Origin: Ottelia alismoides
Taxonomy: Eukaryota; Streptophyta; Magnoliopsida; Alismatales; Hydrocharitaceae
Assembly (NCBI GenBank): GCA_037367405.1
Contig: JAZKJV010008262.1
Coordinates: forward strand, 124,001 to 188,000
DNA: 64,000 bases
Direction: 5' to 3'
Part shown: piece after piece, positions 31,232 to 43,000 of the stretch
Layout of the letters: each line of letters begins with the position of its first letter
How positions within the stretch are numbered: the stretch's first letter is position 1
The notes under the pieces: model-generated
Databases searched by the model: none
Seen by the model: only the letters and a program-made list of their open reading frames with translations
Told to the model about the DNA's origin: nothing
Translations under genes and position numbers: made by a program

Positions 31232-33717
31232 TGCACAAATGGTGTATAGGGACAAGTATGCAGAGAGTTCGAACACAGGGAGCAAACAGGGTAGATCAAA
31301 TAAATTGTGCGTGAGTGAATGTGTGTGATGTCTACACTAATCAAGCAAGCAAAGATTTTTGTGAGTTTTTAATTTTAATTTTTTTTATTTTTTTTAATTT
31401 TCTGATTTTTATATTTTATATTTTATATATTTTTTCTTTTTCAATATTGGAAGATAAAGGCTATGTACTAAAAGAGAGGGTAGAATATTTATAAAAATGT
31501 GCAAAAATAGCCAAAAATTCAGGAATAAAATCTTTTTGATATTTTTAGGATTTTTTTACTGTTTTTGTGATTTTTTGGTATTTTTCAAACTGTTTTTGGT
31601 ATTTTAAATACTGAAATAAGGGAAAACAGTGAAATGTGTACTGGTTATGAGTAAAATAGGAATTAAAATTAGCAAACAACCACCAAAATTTTTCACACTA
31701 ATTTTCAAATAAAGATAATGAAATATAGAACAAACAGGAACTGAGTTTGTATTTTTCTGAGTTTTCTTGGATTTTATAGATTTTTTTTGAAATTTTTGAG
31801 TCTTTTTGAATTTTTAAGGTTTTTCTTTTGAGATTTTTAGTGATTTTTGGATCGAAACTAAAATAGGTTAAAAGACACTAGGGAATTTTTTTGGAATTTT
31901 TCGAGGTATTTTAATATTGTTTTGGCATTTTCTAAGCTAGACAGTGAATAAAAAGCATGTTTTTGATTTTTAGTAAATATAGAAATATAATAAAATCAAA
32001 AACTAAAATGTTAGCGTCAAAGAACAAGCCTACAGGAACTTAACCCTATTTTTGTGGAATTTTTGGAGGCAAAATAGTAATTTAAATAATTAAAACGAGC
32101 ATCCAAACATTAATCAGGCCTGATTGGGGTATATGTGCAACTTTTCAAACATCCAGGGGGTACATGCAAAACTTCCACTAAGTTTTAAACTGAATATTTA
32201 AATTACAGGACCAAACAACAATTGCAAAAGCCGCAGGGATGTCGGTGCAATTTACCCACCAGGGGCGCGTGACTTGCACGCGCATGGCGAGGACTGAAAC
32301 GTAATTTTCAAAAACCCGGGGGCTATCTTGCAATTTTTCCAAAAATATAAAACTTAATATTCAAGTTTTGGTACTGAAACAAAATAGAACAAAAATCGAG
32401 GGCCTCAATGCAAAATGCCCTCACCTCACGTGTACAGGTCACGTGAGGTGACGTGGCAGAGGACCTAAATGCAAATAAAATAAAGACGAGGGTCTTTTTG
32501 CAATTTTTACAAATTTTTTAAACTACGAATAAAAGTTACTGGACTAAAAGGGAGACACAAAAATAGCGAGGGTATACTTGCAAAAACCCCTCGCTGGGCC
32601 TATCCGACGGCGGTGTAGGCACTGGTGACGCGTGGCGCGGATCCAACGGCTGGTGTCTAGGCGCGATCCAGCAGCGGGGAACGCGCCACTTATCCACGTG
32701 GCGGCCTCTCGAAAGGCGATGACGGTTCGGCGATGGACGTCCACGATTAGATGGATCTAGGCTGATCTGACGGTTGAGGCGCTCGAAGATCCGACGGCTG
32801 CGGTGCAATCTGGGCCTCCTCCACGATCGGACGGTTCCGATGGTAGGTGGAAGAACACGGAGGAGCTCCGACTGGGAGAAGTTCTCCGAGCTCCTCCGTC
32901 CAGCTCCGGCGGCGTTTGGGCTCGCAAAAATGTCCGGGAGGCTCCGGCAGGCGTCAGTTGTCGTCGGGGAGCGTCAAAAGTCACCAGCGTGCGCCGGTGT
33001 TCTCGTACGGAGGTGGCGGAGTGGCAGGGCTCCAGCGTCCTCCGGCGAGGGATCAAAATGGCTCCATACGCTTCGCAATGCTCAGGTACCTGCACAAAAA
33101 AGTTATGGAGGTCGAGGGCAAAATGCCTCGATCTCTAGTGGCTCTCGAAATGGAGTGAAGGGCGAAATAGGAACTCGCCGGAGTTGCGCTCCGGCGAGGT
33201 GATCGATGAGGAGATTGGATGATCGATTCGACGAGGAAAGAGGGTTTGGATGATCCTACGACTATGAGGAACGTGATGTGGATAAAAAGAAACAAAGAAA
33301 CGGCCTCGATGGCATGGGTCCAGAGGGTGGATACCTCGACAGCGGAGCTTCGCCGGAGGTGTGGAACACGCGTCGATCAGGTGCTATCCCGCCGCCTTGA
33401 AGCCCAGAGCTTGGAGCTGTCACCTCCAGGCACCTCGAGCTCGACTAAGGGGGGAAGATCGGTGGAAATTGCGGTTCAAAAATCAAATCGAAGTTGAGGG
33501 GTTGCTTAAGTATGGTTGACGGTCATGGTGGAAAGAACGAGGTGTGGTGGTGGTTGGCGTGATGCACGTCCCAAGATGAACCTTGGGCGTGATTCCTTGA
33601 TGTACGAGCTGCAAAAGTGGTGAAGAGAGTATCGTATTTTGGTGAATGGATTAACCTCGAAAAAAGGGGGAAGATGGGGGTCAACACACTTTGACAGAGT
33701 CACAGGGGCTGGGTCAG

Positions 33718-33775
33718 AGAGTTGACCGAGGTCAACTCTCAGACCCTCCTGGTTGGTCCACGTGGACCAACCAGG
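33718..33775 (-). promoter_or_regulatory. Inverted W-box pair and 28-bp G-box palindrome, D 5' LTR
   Basis: GAGTTGAC / GTCAACTC at 33718-33737 and the perfect CCACGTGG-centred palindrome at 33748-33775. Identical in form to the 3' LTR copy. Confidence 0.55.
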
Positions 33776-34911
33776 AAAAACCTTGGAAAAATGTCTTAAT
33801 AAATCATTTTAAAATATTAAATGGTGTTATTTAATTAGGTGATAAAATAAAAAGTGTTCATAATTTTATCTAGTATATTATTCCAATTTTTAATTATTTT
33901 TATGAGTCATATTTTTATGAGTTTACTTTTTACTCCTTTATAGGTATAATACCTGTGTGTTTTAGCATTTTATTTTTATTTAGTGTATTTTAATTTTATT
34001 ATTTTAATTTATTATTTTCTAAAATTATAAAATACTTTTATTTACGCAAATATATTTTTGTTTTATTTTTCTGATATGTTTTGTATATTAAATAAAATAT
34101 AAAGGTATAATGTATAGGTATACATATAGGTATAATACCTGTATACTCTATATATGTTTATTTTTATTTTGAGTTTTCTTTAGGTTTTTATTCCAATTTT
34201 AATGTACATAATTATCATAAGTAATATTTACATAATTATAAAAATATAAAAATATAGAAATAATGAATAAATAATAAATTGAATATTTTAATCTTTACAA
34301 GTATACAATGAGGGTCCAAAACTTAACTTTCAAACTGTAGCTCCGCCAAATGCGAAACCACCGCCATTAAATAGCTTATTTTATTCTATATACAATTAAA
34401 GGTGAGTATGCTGCATTTGGAGTTGTCAGTTGTGAGATACGGGTCTGGGAAGTTGGGATTCTGGGTTCTTATTCAGACTATAACTTTTTATCTGTACATT
34501 ATTTTTCTGTGAAATCAATTTTGTATTTTTCTATATAAAAGTATATACAACTTTCGTGTACAAAGTTTCTTTATTTGATGCACAAAAAGTGAAACCAAAA
34601 ATAGGTCCCAAAATGAATAAAGAATGAATAAAATAAATAGGTATTTTTATTGTATTTTGGCCCTTATCTCCCCCTACTTTATTCCTTGTCGACCTATTCA
34701 TCAAGATGCCTAGGTCTCGGGGTTTTAGGTCATAAAATATTTACAATATTTTATTCTTTTTCTTTTCTTTTATTTATTCTATATTTTTGGCTTTAATTAC
34801 AGTATTTTAGACACTAATGGGATGCACATGCGTGAATGCTAATATGATAGTTTTAATGCTATTTACAAGCATTTGCTAGGGTTTTTGGTGCCAAAATGAT
34901 AGAATAAAGAT

Positions 34912-35959
34912 TATTAAATTGAATAATACAGGGTCGAACTTGGACACTTGTGACTTTTTAGGGTCTGTTTCGCCGAGCACCAGTGTGCTCGGGGGACCCC
35001 ACCGAGATTTTCGCGATTTTCGTGTTTTTTCGGTTTTGACCGTTTATTTACTGCTTATTCGATTTACGTAGTTTTCAGCCTTAGCTTAGGATTTTCCTTG
35101 ATTGTGATGTAATTAATTAGGATTCAAACACCTAAATATCTGCCTGTACCCGTAGTTCGGATAATTGGATCTTATTAATTAATTCACAAGAAAAAGCCGG
35201 CTTATTAGAGCTCTTGTACACGTGCCTTGAGGAGTCACATACAGCGCATACAAGATCTGTTGTGGCAGACACCGAGTGGCTCCCAAGATAGGACTCCGGA
35301 CCTAGGCTCGAGTACCCGGCTACTGTTCTTTCGTGTAGAAATTGCTCTGCTAGGGACGGTTTTCGGCGTGCATCATATAGGTAGTTTATATTCAGTCTTT
35401 TATTTATGTGCGGATCACCCTGCATGTAGACAGCTGGAGTCAGGTACGCGTTTCTTACTCTGCATGCATCATTGATTCCCGCGCATCGGCTTTTTCGTCT
35501 TCTCCCTCGGTTTTGGACTAAAATAATCAGGAGAATCAAAAAATTCGTTACACGTTGTTTTTATCTGAAAAATACCTAAAAAGAAAAAGTATAAAATTGG
35601 GACTGCTAAACAAACTTGACCCTAAAAGACATCTCACCTAAAAATCTGTCTTGGGGAGAGCAACCCCCTCATTGTCTGGTTTGATTGCGCGAGAGAGTGA
35701 CCAGCACACTAGGCTAGAGCCATATCCGAACCCCGATCAGACTACCGTCCTTTTATACATGACAGTCTGGTTGGCAGATTGGATTCCTACCAGGTCACGT
35801 AACCGCTCTAATATCCTGACATGATCACCTTAATAAAATTGACAATATAATTGACCGAGCTCTTACAGTCTTCAGCTCAGTGTGGAGTAGGTGAATTCGG
35901 GGTTTGTTTGCTCATCTTGTTTGTTTCCAGATCTTATCTGCCAGACTCGCCAGATCGAG
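34912..35959 (+). other. 5' leader of E (partial, non-coding)
   Basis: It begins abruptly at AATAATACAGGGTCGAACTT, which corresponds to position about 6600 in A1, so roughly 300 bases of leader plus PBS are missing. It contains the conserved motif and stem-loop (35599-35670) and, at 35903-35930, a pyrimidine-rich run ending TTTCCAG that resembles a plant 3' splice site, 30 bases before the gag ATG. Confidence 0.55.
35599..35670 (+). other. Conserved leader motif and stem-loop (E)
   Basis: GGGACTGCTAA ... ACTTGACCCTAAA and then TTGGGGAGAGCAACCCCCTC, about 290 bases upstream of the gag ATG. Confidence 0.55.
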
Positions 35960-38195
35960 ATGATGGGCAGGAGGTCCCTTAGGCAGCCTCTGGTTGCACC
36001 GCTTTTTAGCACTCCAGCCCACTCATCTACGTTGGTTCGTGAGAGCCCAGACCCGCTCTCCAAAACCGAGTTCGATTCCGCCCTATTCCCCCTTGACCAC
36101 CCTTCTTCTATACTTGAGATGCCAGTGCCAGATGCGAAACAGCAGACTGATGATATTTCGGTACCTGAGTTTGGATCTTTTGCCTTTGTAGAGACCATGG
36201 CCAGCAGCGAGGAGCGCACCGATGGTACGAGGCCAGAGACGACCACCTATGTTCTGGATCAGGGTGCAATCAACACCACCATGCTAGCCTCCCTTGAGAC
36301 GATGCAGACACAGATACGAGACCATGGGGCTTTCATGGTAGAGATGAGGAGAGAGATGGAGTGGCTTCGAGAGCAGAGAGATCAGCCGCGAGACGAGGGA
36401 CGGAGAGATCCTGAGCAGCCAGTAGCAGCAGAGCCACCGAGACCGATGCGGGAGTTGCACAACCCCAGATAGACTCAGACATACAGTTGGGTGGTACTTC
36501 CTGCGATCGTGGGGGACTTCAAGTTCCCTCCGAAACACTTCAGCTTCTCCCCCGCTTCCACGGGCTCGCCACTGAGGAGCCCCATCTTCACCTTTAGGAG
36601 TTTCTGATGATCTGCAGCACCGTCCACGACCGACAGGTGGACGAGGACACCATCCATATGATTGCCTTCCCCTTTTCACTGGCAGATAGAGCAGCCACCT
36701 GGCTGAAGCATCTGGGGAAGTTTGTGTACATCTGAGAGCAGCTCTGCACCGAGTACTTGCACAAGTATGATCCACTCGGGCGGACGAATGCAGCGAGGGC
36801 TTTGATCAGAAACTTCTCCATGCTCCCCAATGAGCAATTCCACGAGGCATGGGAGAGGTTCTGAGAGCTTACCGACCGATGCCCGCACCACGATATCACG
36901 AATCCGAACCTTGTTCAGAGCTTCTTTTGCGGGTTGACACCAGAGCTGCAGGGCCTGGTGAACGTTTCTTGTGGCGGTTCCTACTTTGCCAAGGATGAGG
37001 ATCAGGTATGGGCCATCTACGAGGAGATGGCCGAGAACTACATTGTGATGTCCCAGACCCGACTCTACACCCAGGGACGCCCTCAGCCACAGACCGTGCA
37101 GTTTCAGAGGATAGCACAGGTCGACGCCGGTCCTTCTACTTCGTCAGCGGCAACCGCACAGGCCGAGTCCACAGCCACCGACATGGGCATCATCAGTGAG
37201 AAGTTGGATCGAATGGAGCTGATCGAATAGAAGCAGTGCCAGAGCATATCGCAGATGGAGCGGATGGCAAAGTTACTGAGTGACCTGAAGACACATGTCA
37301 TGTGTCTCCAGGAGGCACAGACGGCTTCTCAGCCCTGTCTTCGGGCACGAGGGAATCCGAGTAGCAGCGGCAGTTCGTCCCAGCGCTCCACCTAGCCTAG
37401 ACAGGTTCACCTTGTACAGGCGGAGCTGTACCAGCAGCCGCAGCAGTACTACCAGCCACCACCATCTCCAGACACTCAGATGGTGGTCTACCAGTCGGAT
37501 CAGCCTCTAGCAGTACTCATGCCACCCCCTTACGAGCCGGAGCTGTTGATGGATGTCAATGGGATTTGGTACGACCGATCCCAGCCCAGTATCCGACGAG
37601 ACCATCCTGGATTCCGTTGGTCGGACAAAGGTGCCAGTTCCCAGCAGCAGCCTCCAGCTCAGGGTGGCCAGTATGACCATCAGCGAGAGCACCAACTGCC
37701 CCAGCCCCCAGTACAGCAGCAGTCATCCCAGCCCCAGCAGTAGTATGGTCCTCGTCCCTATCAACAGGGACATTCTTGGAGGCATGATCAGCCTCACTAG
37801 CCGCAGCATCATCCATAGCAGTACCCCTCTCAGCCGCATCAGCCACAGCTGCAACCTCACTACCAGCGAGGCCACCCGTCAAGTTCTCATGGGTCCGCCT
37901 ATGAGAACTTTGCCCTAGACGAATTATCCCGCCTCATGACTGAGCAACAGGCTACATTCAGACGGGAGATGGACGATTTCTGCCAGGATATGCGGGAGAG
38001 TGAGAGGGAAGGCCGCCATTCCTGCACAGATAGAGCCAAACCCGAACAACCTGAAGAGGAAGTCTGAGCAGGTAGAGTTTACAGAGATTACAACTCCCAG
38101 TGATTCTTTTGGTGATTTATCTGCATACATGTTTGATGCTGATTTTGTCACACTTAGGAGCGGTAGGATGCCAGCAGGAGGCGCCTCATCTTAGC
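35960..38195 (+). pseudogene. gag: gag of E (decayed)
   Basis: It starts at ATG 35960 (MMGRRSLRQPLVAPLF). The first 170 codons are open and end in a stretch with coiled-coil character (METMQTQIRD-like, REMEWLREQRD). TAG at 36470, then the gag core in another frame with several stops (for example where A1 has QEFEM, SWAQL and RFREL). Still readable are AFPFSLADRAATWLKHLGK, LPNEQFHEAWERF, RCPHHDI and LQGLVNVSCGGSYF (36934-37230 open). The NGIWYDR motif lies at about 37558-37578 and a Q/P-rich tract at 37640-37740. There is no zinc knuckle. A TAG near 38192 interrupts the frame that leads on into the acidic linker. Confidence 0.8.
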
Positions 38196-38760
38196 GACGG
38201 TCCCATGCCACACCAGGAGCACCAGGCGAGGAGGAGCGCGGTACTGACGCCGCGAGAGATGATGATGGTGGTATTAATGCCACCATGGACATTGATCTAG
38301 CTGACGGTACTGAGTCCGTCACTTCACCAGTTCGAGGAGGTGGTACTGACGCCACCATAACAGTTGAGCCAGAGTGCGGTACTAATGCCGCAAGACATGC
38401 CGAGGGTGGTAATGAGGCTACCATTTTCACTTCTGCTAGTCATGTTGTATTTCCATCTATACATGTATCTCAGGACATTTCTGAAAATAAAGGAAAGGGT
38501 TTGTTGTTTTCGGATCCACATGTGTTGATTGATGATGATTGTGTGGATTCTGCTGTTCATGAGCATGTCAGGCCCTCTCCTAGTCCTTCATCTGATAAGG
38601 ACCATGTGACCCCCTTTCCCCAAGCACTTCACATGGGAAAGGGGAAGAAAATAGAAAATCCCAAAAAGAGTCATCAGATAGAGTTCAACCAGCAGATGAT
38701 AGATCGATTCCATATTCAGCTGACTCTACAGGAGGCCTTGGAGCACATCCCTCTACTCTA
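38196..38760 (+). pseudogene. Acidic repeat linker between gag and protease (E)
   Basis: Same position as in A1. In frame with 38000-38194 it shows GERGTDAARDD, GGINATMD, GGGTDATI, CGTNAARH and GGNEATIF, followed by a Ser/Pro-rich part and KGKKIENPKK. TAG at 38759 (A1 has a serine codon near this point). The repeat unit is less regular than in A1. Confidence 0.5.
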
Positions 38761-39540
38761 GAGATCACTCAGAGATAGGACCACAGTTAGGAGGAAGAGG
38801 AGGAACTATCAGTCTGAGATCCATGAGCTGACCAGAGCCACTTGTTTCGCGATACAGAATCGTCTGCCAGCCAAGAGGCCAGATGCAAGAGCCATGTATG
38901 TCAGATGCCACATTCATGAGCAGAGGATCTACCGCACTCTATTAGACAGCGGTTCTTCGATCAACCTACTTCCGGCAGACCTTCTCGACCGTTTCGAGTT
39001 GGGCACTCTCTGACAGAGCAGGACGGTCCTTCAGTTTGCTGATCGATCAGTCAAGAGGCCGAAGGGGTTGCTGAAGGACGTTGTCGTCACGATTCAGGGC
39101 CTGAAATTCCCCGTGGACTTCGTTGTGTTGGACATGGAGATCCCTGAGTCTGTGACCGATGCCCCTATCATTTTAGGACACCCGTTCTTGGCCACAGCCA
39201 AGGCAGTGTCTGACCATGATAGCGGGAAGGTGTACTTTCGCGTCGAGGGTGAGAGTATACAAATAGAGACGGTTGAGGAGACTAGTGTGAGAGATTCAGA
39301 TTGCTCAGAGATGACAACATATTCAGAGCAGATGACAAAGGCAGGGCGAGACATCCACCGGGACTGCGATTTTGTGATTATAGTTGATGAGGCAGTTTGG
39401 GCAGATCCAGTCGCACATGCCATCCTCTCACCTTCAGAGTTCGCTGATGCAGAGATGCCGACAGACGAGAGCTTGGAGACGCATTCCTGGTCCATGATAC
39501 TTTTTCAGCAGCAGATTCGATCCTTGATCGCGATATAGAT
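38761..39540 (+). pseudogene. pro: Aspartic protease region of E (decayed)
   Basis: Retropepsin-like. A basic lead (RRKRRNYQ) is followed by NRLPAKRPDA and the active-site loop LLDSGSSINLLP (38940-38975) with an intact DSG. A TGA at about 39013 replaces the arginine codon of A1 (LLRSRT). The frame continues through TVLQFADRSVKRPKGLL, VVTIQGLKFPVDFVVLDM and APIILGHPFLATAK, where ILGHPFL replaces the usual ILGRPFL. The acidic tail ends at 39538. Not functional as written. Confidence 0.75.
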
Positions 39541-40098
39541 ATCTGTGAGTATGATCCCTCGAAGTTAGATACTGATTGGGCAGAGATTGATGATTTCACA
39601 CTGTGTCTGACTTCTACTGAGCCTACAGCTAAGGAGGTTGATTCTGAGCAAAGCAGAGACAGACCAGTTGAGCAGCCTTCTCCAGATCCAGTTTACGAGC
39701 GAGAGTTCTCATTCTCCCATGCAGATTTTGCAGCATACACTCGGATCCTTTAGAAGCCAGATTTGCCAGCACCGACTTGTCCAGAGCTGAAACCGCTACC
39801 AGCATCGCTGAAGTATAGGTTCCTTGCGGGTGAGAATGAGATGTACCCAGTCATTATCTCCGCTGATTTGACTGACGAGCAAGAATCCTGTCTGATGGGG
39901 GTTCTTGAAAAGAACCGCAAGGTGATAGGATGGAGTGTAGCATATCTCAAGTGGATCAGTCCGGCTCTGTGCTCTCACCACATCTATCTCGAGGATGAGG
40001 CAAAGCCGTCGCGTGAGTTCCAGCGGCGGCTGATCCCGAATCTGAGAGAGGTTGTCATGAAGGAGATCTCGAAGTGGTGGAGCACCGATTTTGTCTAC
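39541..40098 (+). pseudogene. pol: N-terminal part of RT of E, cut by element F
   Basis: It contains CPELKPLPASLKYRFLAG, NRKVIGWSVAYL, CSHHIYLEDEAK and [13 protein letters not shown], homologous to A1 11900-12230. The frame is broken at 40098/40099 by the LTR of F, with 5-bp duplication TCTAC (40094-40098 and 60984-60988). The rest of the domain continues at 60984. Confidence 0.85.
40094..40098. repeat. Target site duplication of F, left copy
   Basis: TCTAC, directly before TGATGACCG of the F LTR. The right copy is at 60984-60988. The 5-bp length is typical for gypsy-type integrases. Confidence 0.85.
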
Positions 40099-43000
40099 TG
40101 ATGACCGCTCCCTGCTACCCTTGTTAATTCGAGCAAATTAATGTCAAATTAATTGTCGATGTTCGTTGCAGTCGGATAACGAGAGGGAATATCAAAAACC
40201 ACTTTTAATTTAATCAAGTCAATTTCGAGTAGCAATTTTTTTTACTTGGTGAAGTCCAAGGTCGAACTCAGGGAGGCATCTGTCTCCTTAGGTGAATTTT
40301 TAGCAAAGTTCCAGTGTGTGATTTTCGAGGAATATTTTTTGGTCCTTTTTCAATTTTCTATGCAAGACTCATGCAAAATCAAGCCAATTTTATAGTTAAA
40401 TTAGAAATATGTTCAAATGGAGTCAAAAATAATAAAAATTGGCCAGATGATGAAATATGGTGAAATTAAGCTACCCTAATTTTTTTTGGAATTTTCTGAC
40501 ACTAAATGAATTTACTGTGAAATAAACATGAATCCAGGGTGATTTTGACTAATTTAATTTTTATAAATATCAAATCACAAAATTTTGTGGAACTAAAATT
40601 ATCCTAGATAGATCTAATGATGAGTAATCCAGGAAAATTATCAGACCCTAATTTTAATGTGAAATGAACCTATTAAAAATGAATTAAGGAAATCACCAAT
40701 TAATTTATTTAGGCCTCGAAATGTGTGCAAATGAGATGAAATTTTTATGTAATGTTGAGTTAATTATCCTAGAGCTACTGTGATTTTTTGGGAATTTTTG
40801 GAGTTACAGAGAATTAACTATTAATTAAAAGGTCAATTGGGCAAAATATCACAGAAATAAACCAATTAATTAAAAATCCCACTGATATCACAAAAATGTG
40901 CCAAGTGTCACATAAGATAAAGGACAAGTTACACTACAACATGCAATTTTTGGAATTCAAAAATAATGAAATATGGACACCTAAATATGCGTGCAAAGAC
41001 AGGGGTATAACTGCAATACAGAAATTTAAAATTGCTTAAAAATAAATATGCTGACAGGGACTTATATGCAATTACCTAGAATGCAGGGGGTGGAATGCAA
41101 ATTCTCCACGGCTGCACGTGATCCTCACGTGGATGCGCTTCACATGGACTAGATTGCAATTTCTGGAACTTCCCGAGGCCTCAGTGAAATTTACCCAGGT
41201 CGCACGTGCTCCTCACGTGGGGCGACCTAGGCTCGGGTGGCGTCGGTGGCTCGGAATGAGGCTCGGGGGCTTCTGGAGGTTCGACTGGAGGCTCGGAGTA
41301 GCTTCGGGTGGTCCGAGCGTAGAGGTCGGGGAAGAGGCTCAGACCTGTCGACGTGGTGCAATGGGGACAGTTGGATCTTGGATCATCCAACGGTTGTGAA
41401 GTGAGGCTACGTGGCTGGCTAAGCACCGTTCGATCAAGATGGATCGAACAGCGATGGGCTTCCTCCAGAGATGGCGACGTGGTTGAATGCTGACCGTAGG
41501 ATCACTGATAGATCCAACGGTCGTGTGCTGCTCCGGTCGTGGGTGACGTGGCGTGAAGCTGACCGTTCGATCAAGATGATCGAACGGTGGCTGGAGCTTC
41601 ATCTTCAACGGTCCTCCGCTACCTGCGGAGGAGTAGGTGGGGCTCCGGCGATGGTGGCTCTGCTCCGCCCGTCCCTCCTGTCGTCGGTGAAGCTCTCCGG
41701 AGGCTCGGAGATATCGCGGAAGACGTGCGGCGGTACGGCGAGGCGTCCGATGGTCCCAGGAGTAACGGAGGCACGCCAGAGCTCGATGGCGATGAAGCTC
41801 GATAGGAGCTCCGGTGAACTTCCGGCCAGTGAACAAGATGGCACCTGCAGATGGTTAACGGATAGCCGAAGCACGTGGGGGCGTTCGTGGAGGTGTGAGA
41901 AACGAATGGCGAGGCCTAGTCAGAATGAAGGTGGTCCGACGATTGTGCTCCGCCCAGGTGGCGGAGCTGGAGTCGATGGAAGATGGTTGATGGTGTTTTA
42001 AGCTATGGACGAGTGCACGAAGATCGGAGCTCCTTCGTAGAGCTCGGAGGAATGGAGATGGAGCGAGAAGATCAGGTGGAAGGCGAATAAAATTGGAGAA
42101 AATCAAGAAAAATTAAGAAGGAGATCAGAGGAAGATGGAGGGGGTTACCTGGGGATTGGAGCTCGGTCTCGAGTTCCAGATCGTCGCTCGAAGGGTCGGT
42201 AGGGCCCTGAGCTCAAGCAGCTTCACGGAGGAGGTGCTGCGACACGGCGGTGGCGACCGTGGATCTCACCGGAGAAGAAGGCCCGTCTTAGCTCAAGGAC
42301 TCACTCAATTTCTGTCACAATTCGAAAGCTCCGAGCTCTAGGTTTCTCTCTGGGGTGGCGATGGGCCTGACAATGGCCGGAAGGTGAGGATTTATAGGAA
42401 GAGAGTGTTGGGTTGGCTGGTGACGAGGTGAAGTTCATGGAGGTCGTGGAGCGTCTATGGTGGGAGTGGTGGCAAGTGAGGGGGTTGGCGAGGATGAGGG
42501 AAGAGTGGGAGTGATCGTGGAGGCGTTGGTGGTCGGAAAGGGTGGATAGAATGCGACCAAGAATAGAAAGGGGCAACCCCTCCCGCAAGGCTGAGATCGT
42601 GGGAGAGAGGGGTGCTGGAGGTGGAAGACGAGGTCGTGGCCGTTGGATCTTGTGATCCAACGGCCCAGGTCGAAGCGTCAAGGAGCGGGTAGGATTAGAT
42701 CTGGGGTGAGGCGATCTGAGGGACATGATGGCGCCATGTGGTACGATAGGGGAGCGGCGCTGGTGAACGGTGGAGATGCGATTAGGGCTTTGATCGAAGG
42801 GCTGAGGTGCAAGGCGGGATAAGCGGTTAGGATGAAGGGTCAGCGTGTGTGATCGAAGGGCGCAACGTGCGCCACGTGTCAGGCGCATAAGCAGGCGGAG
42901 GCGGGCGGCTTAGATCAAGGAGCGTTGATGATCAGACGGTTAAGAACAAGTGCGCATGTGGAGAACAGGTGGCCGTTGGATCAAGAAGAATATCCAACGG

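Larger units (their letters stand above)
21509..34911 (-). mobile_element. Non-autonomous Athila-like element D with a single intact reading frame
   Basis: Complete except for about 20 bases at the 5' LTR end. On the minus strand: 5' LTR (34911-31077), tRNA-Asp PBS (31074-31057), leader, one 687-codon frame (29711-27648), hairpin array, 3' UTR, polypurine tract (24996-24980) and 3' LTR (24979-21509). The internal region is 6.1 kb and has no gag domain, RT, RNase H or integrase, so it must depend on proteins supplied by other elements. It sits inside LTR2. The LTRs differ by a few percent by eye plus a 387-bp indel, so it is not a very recent insertion. The right junction is a deletion that joins the LTR to the leader of element E. 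Confidence 0.85.
31077..34911 (-). repeat. 5' LTR of element D
   Basis: 3.83 kb. On the minus strand it ends GGAATTATCA next to the PBS. Its outer end lacks about 20 bases of the terminus seen in the 3' LTR (TGATGAATCCACATTTCATC) and continues straight into E leader sequence. It contains a 387-bp segment (32698-33084) missing from the 3' LTR, in which several GATCCGACGG/GATCGGACGG motifs lie. AATAAA hairpin at 31209-31231; W-box/G-box module at 33718-33775. Confidence 0.85.

Noticed and set aside
32774..33202. Overlapping frames of 80-140 codons in the GC-rich centre of the D LTRs (also 22969-23400 and 23266-23544)
   Set aside because: Open in several frames on both strands at once, typical of GC-rich sequence; part of LTR promoter regions.
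41471..42001. 176-codon plus-strand frame in the F LTR (paralog at 58764-59198)
   Set aside because: Antisense to the element, low complexity, and explained by repeated GATCCAACGG motifs and GC bias.
42301..42888. 195-codon minus-strand frame in the F LTR, with a 193-codon counterpart at 59632-60213
   Set aside because: It is conserved only because the LTRs are copies of each other. Composition is Arg/Pro/Ser-rich as expected from GC-rich DNA, with no recognisable domain and no counterpart in the other LTR subtypes.
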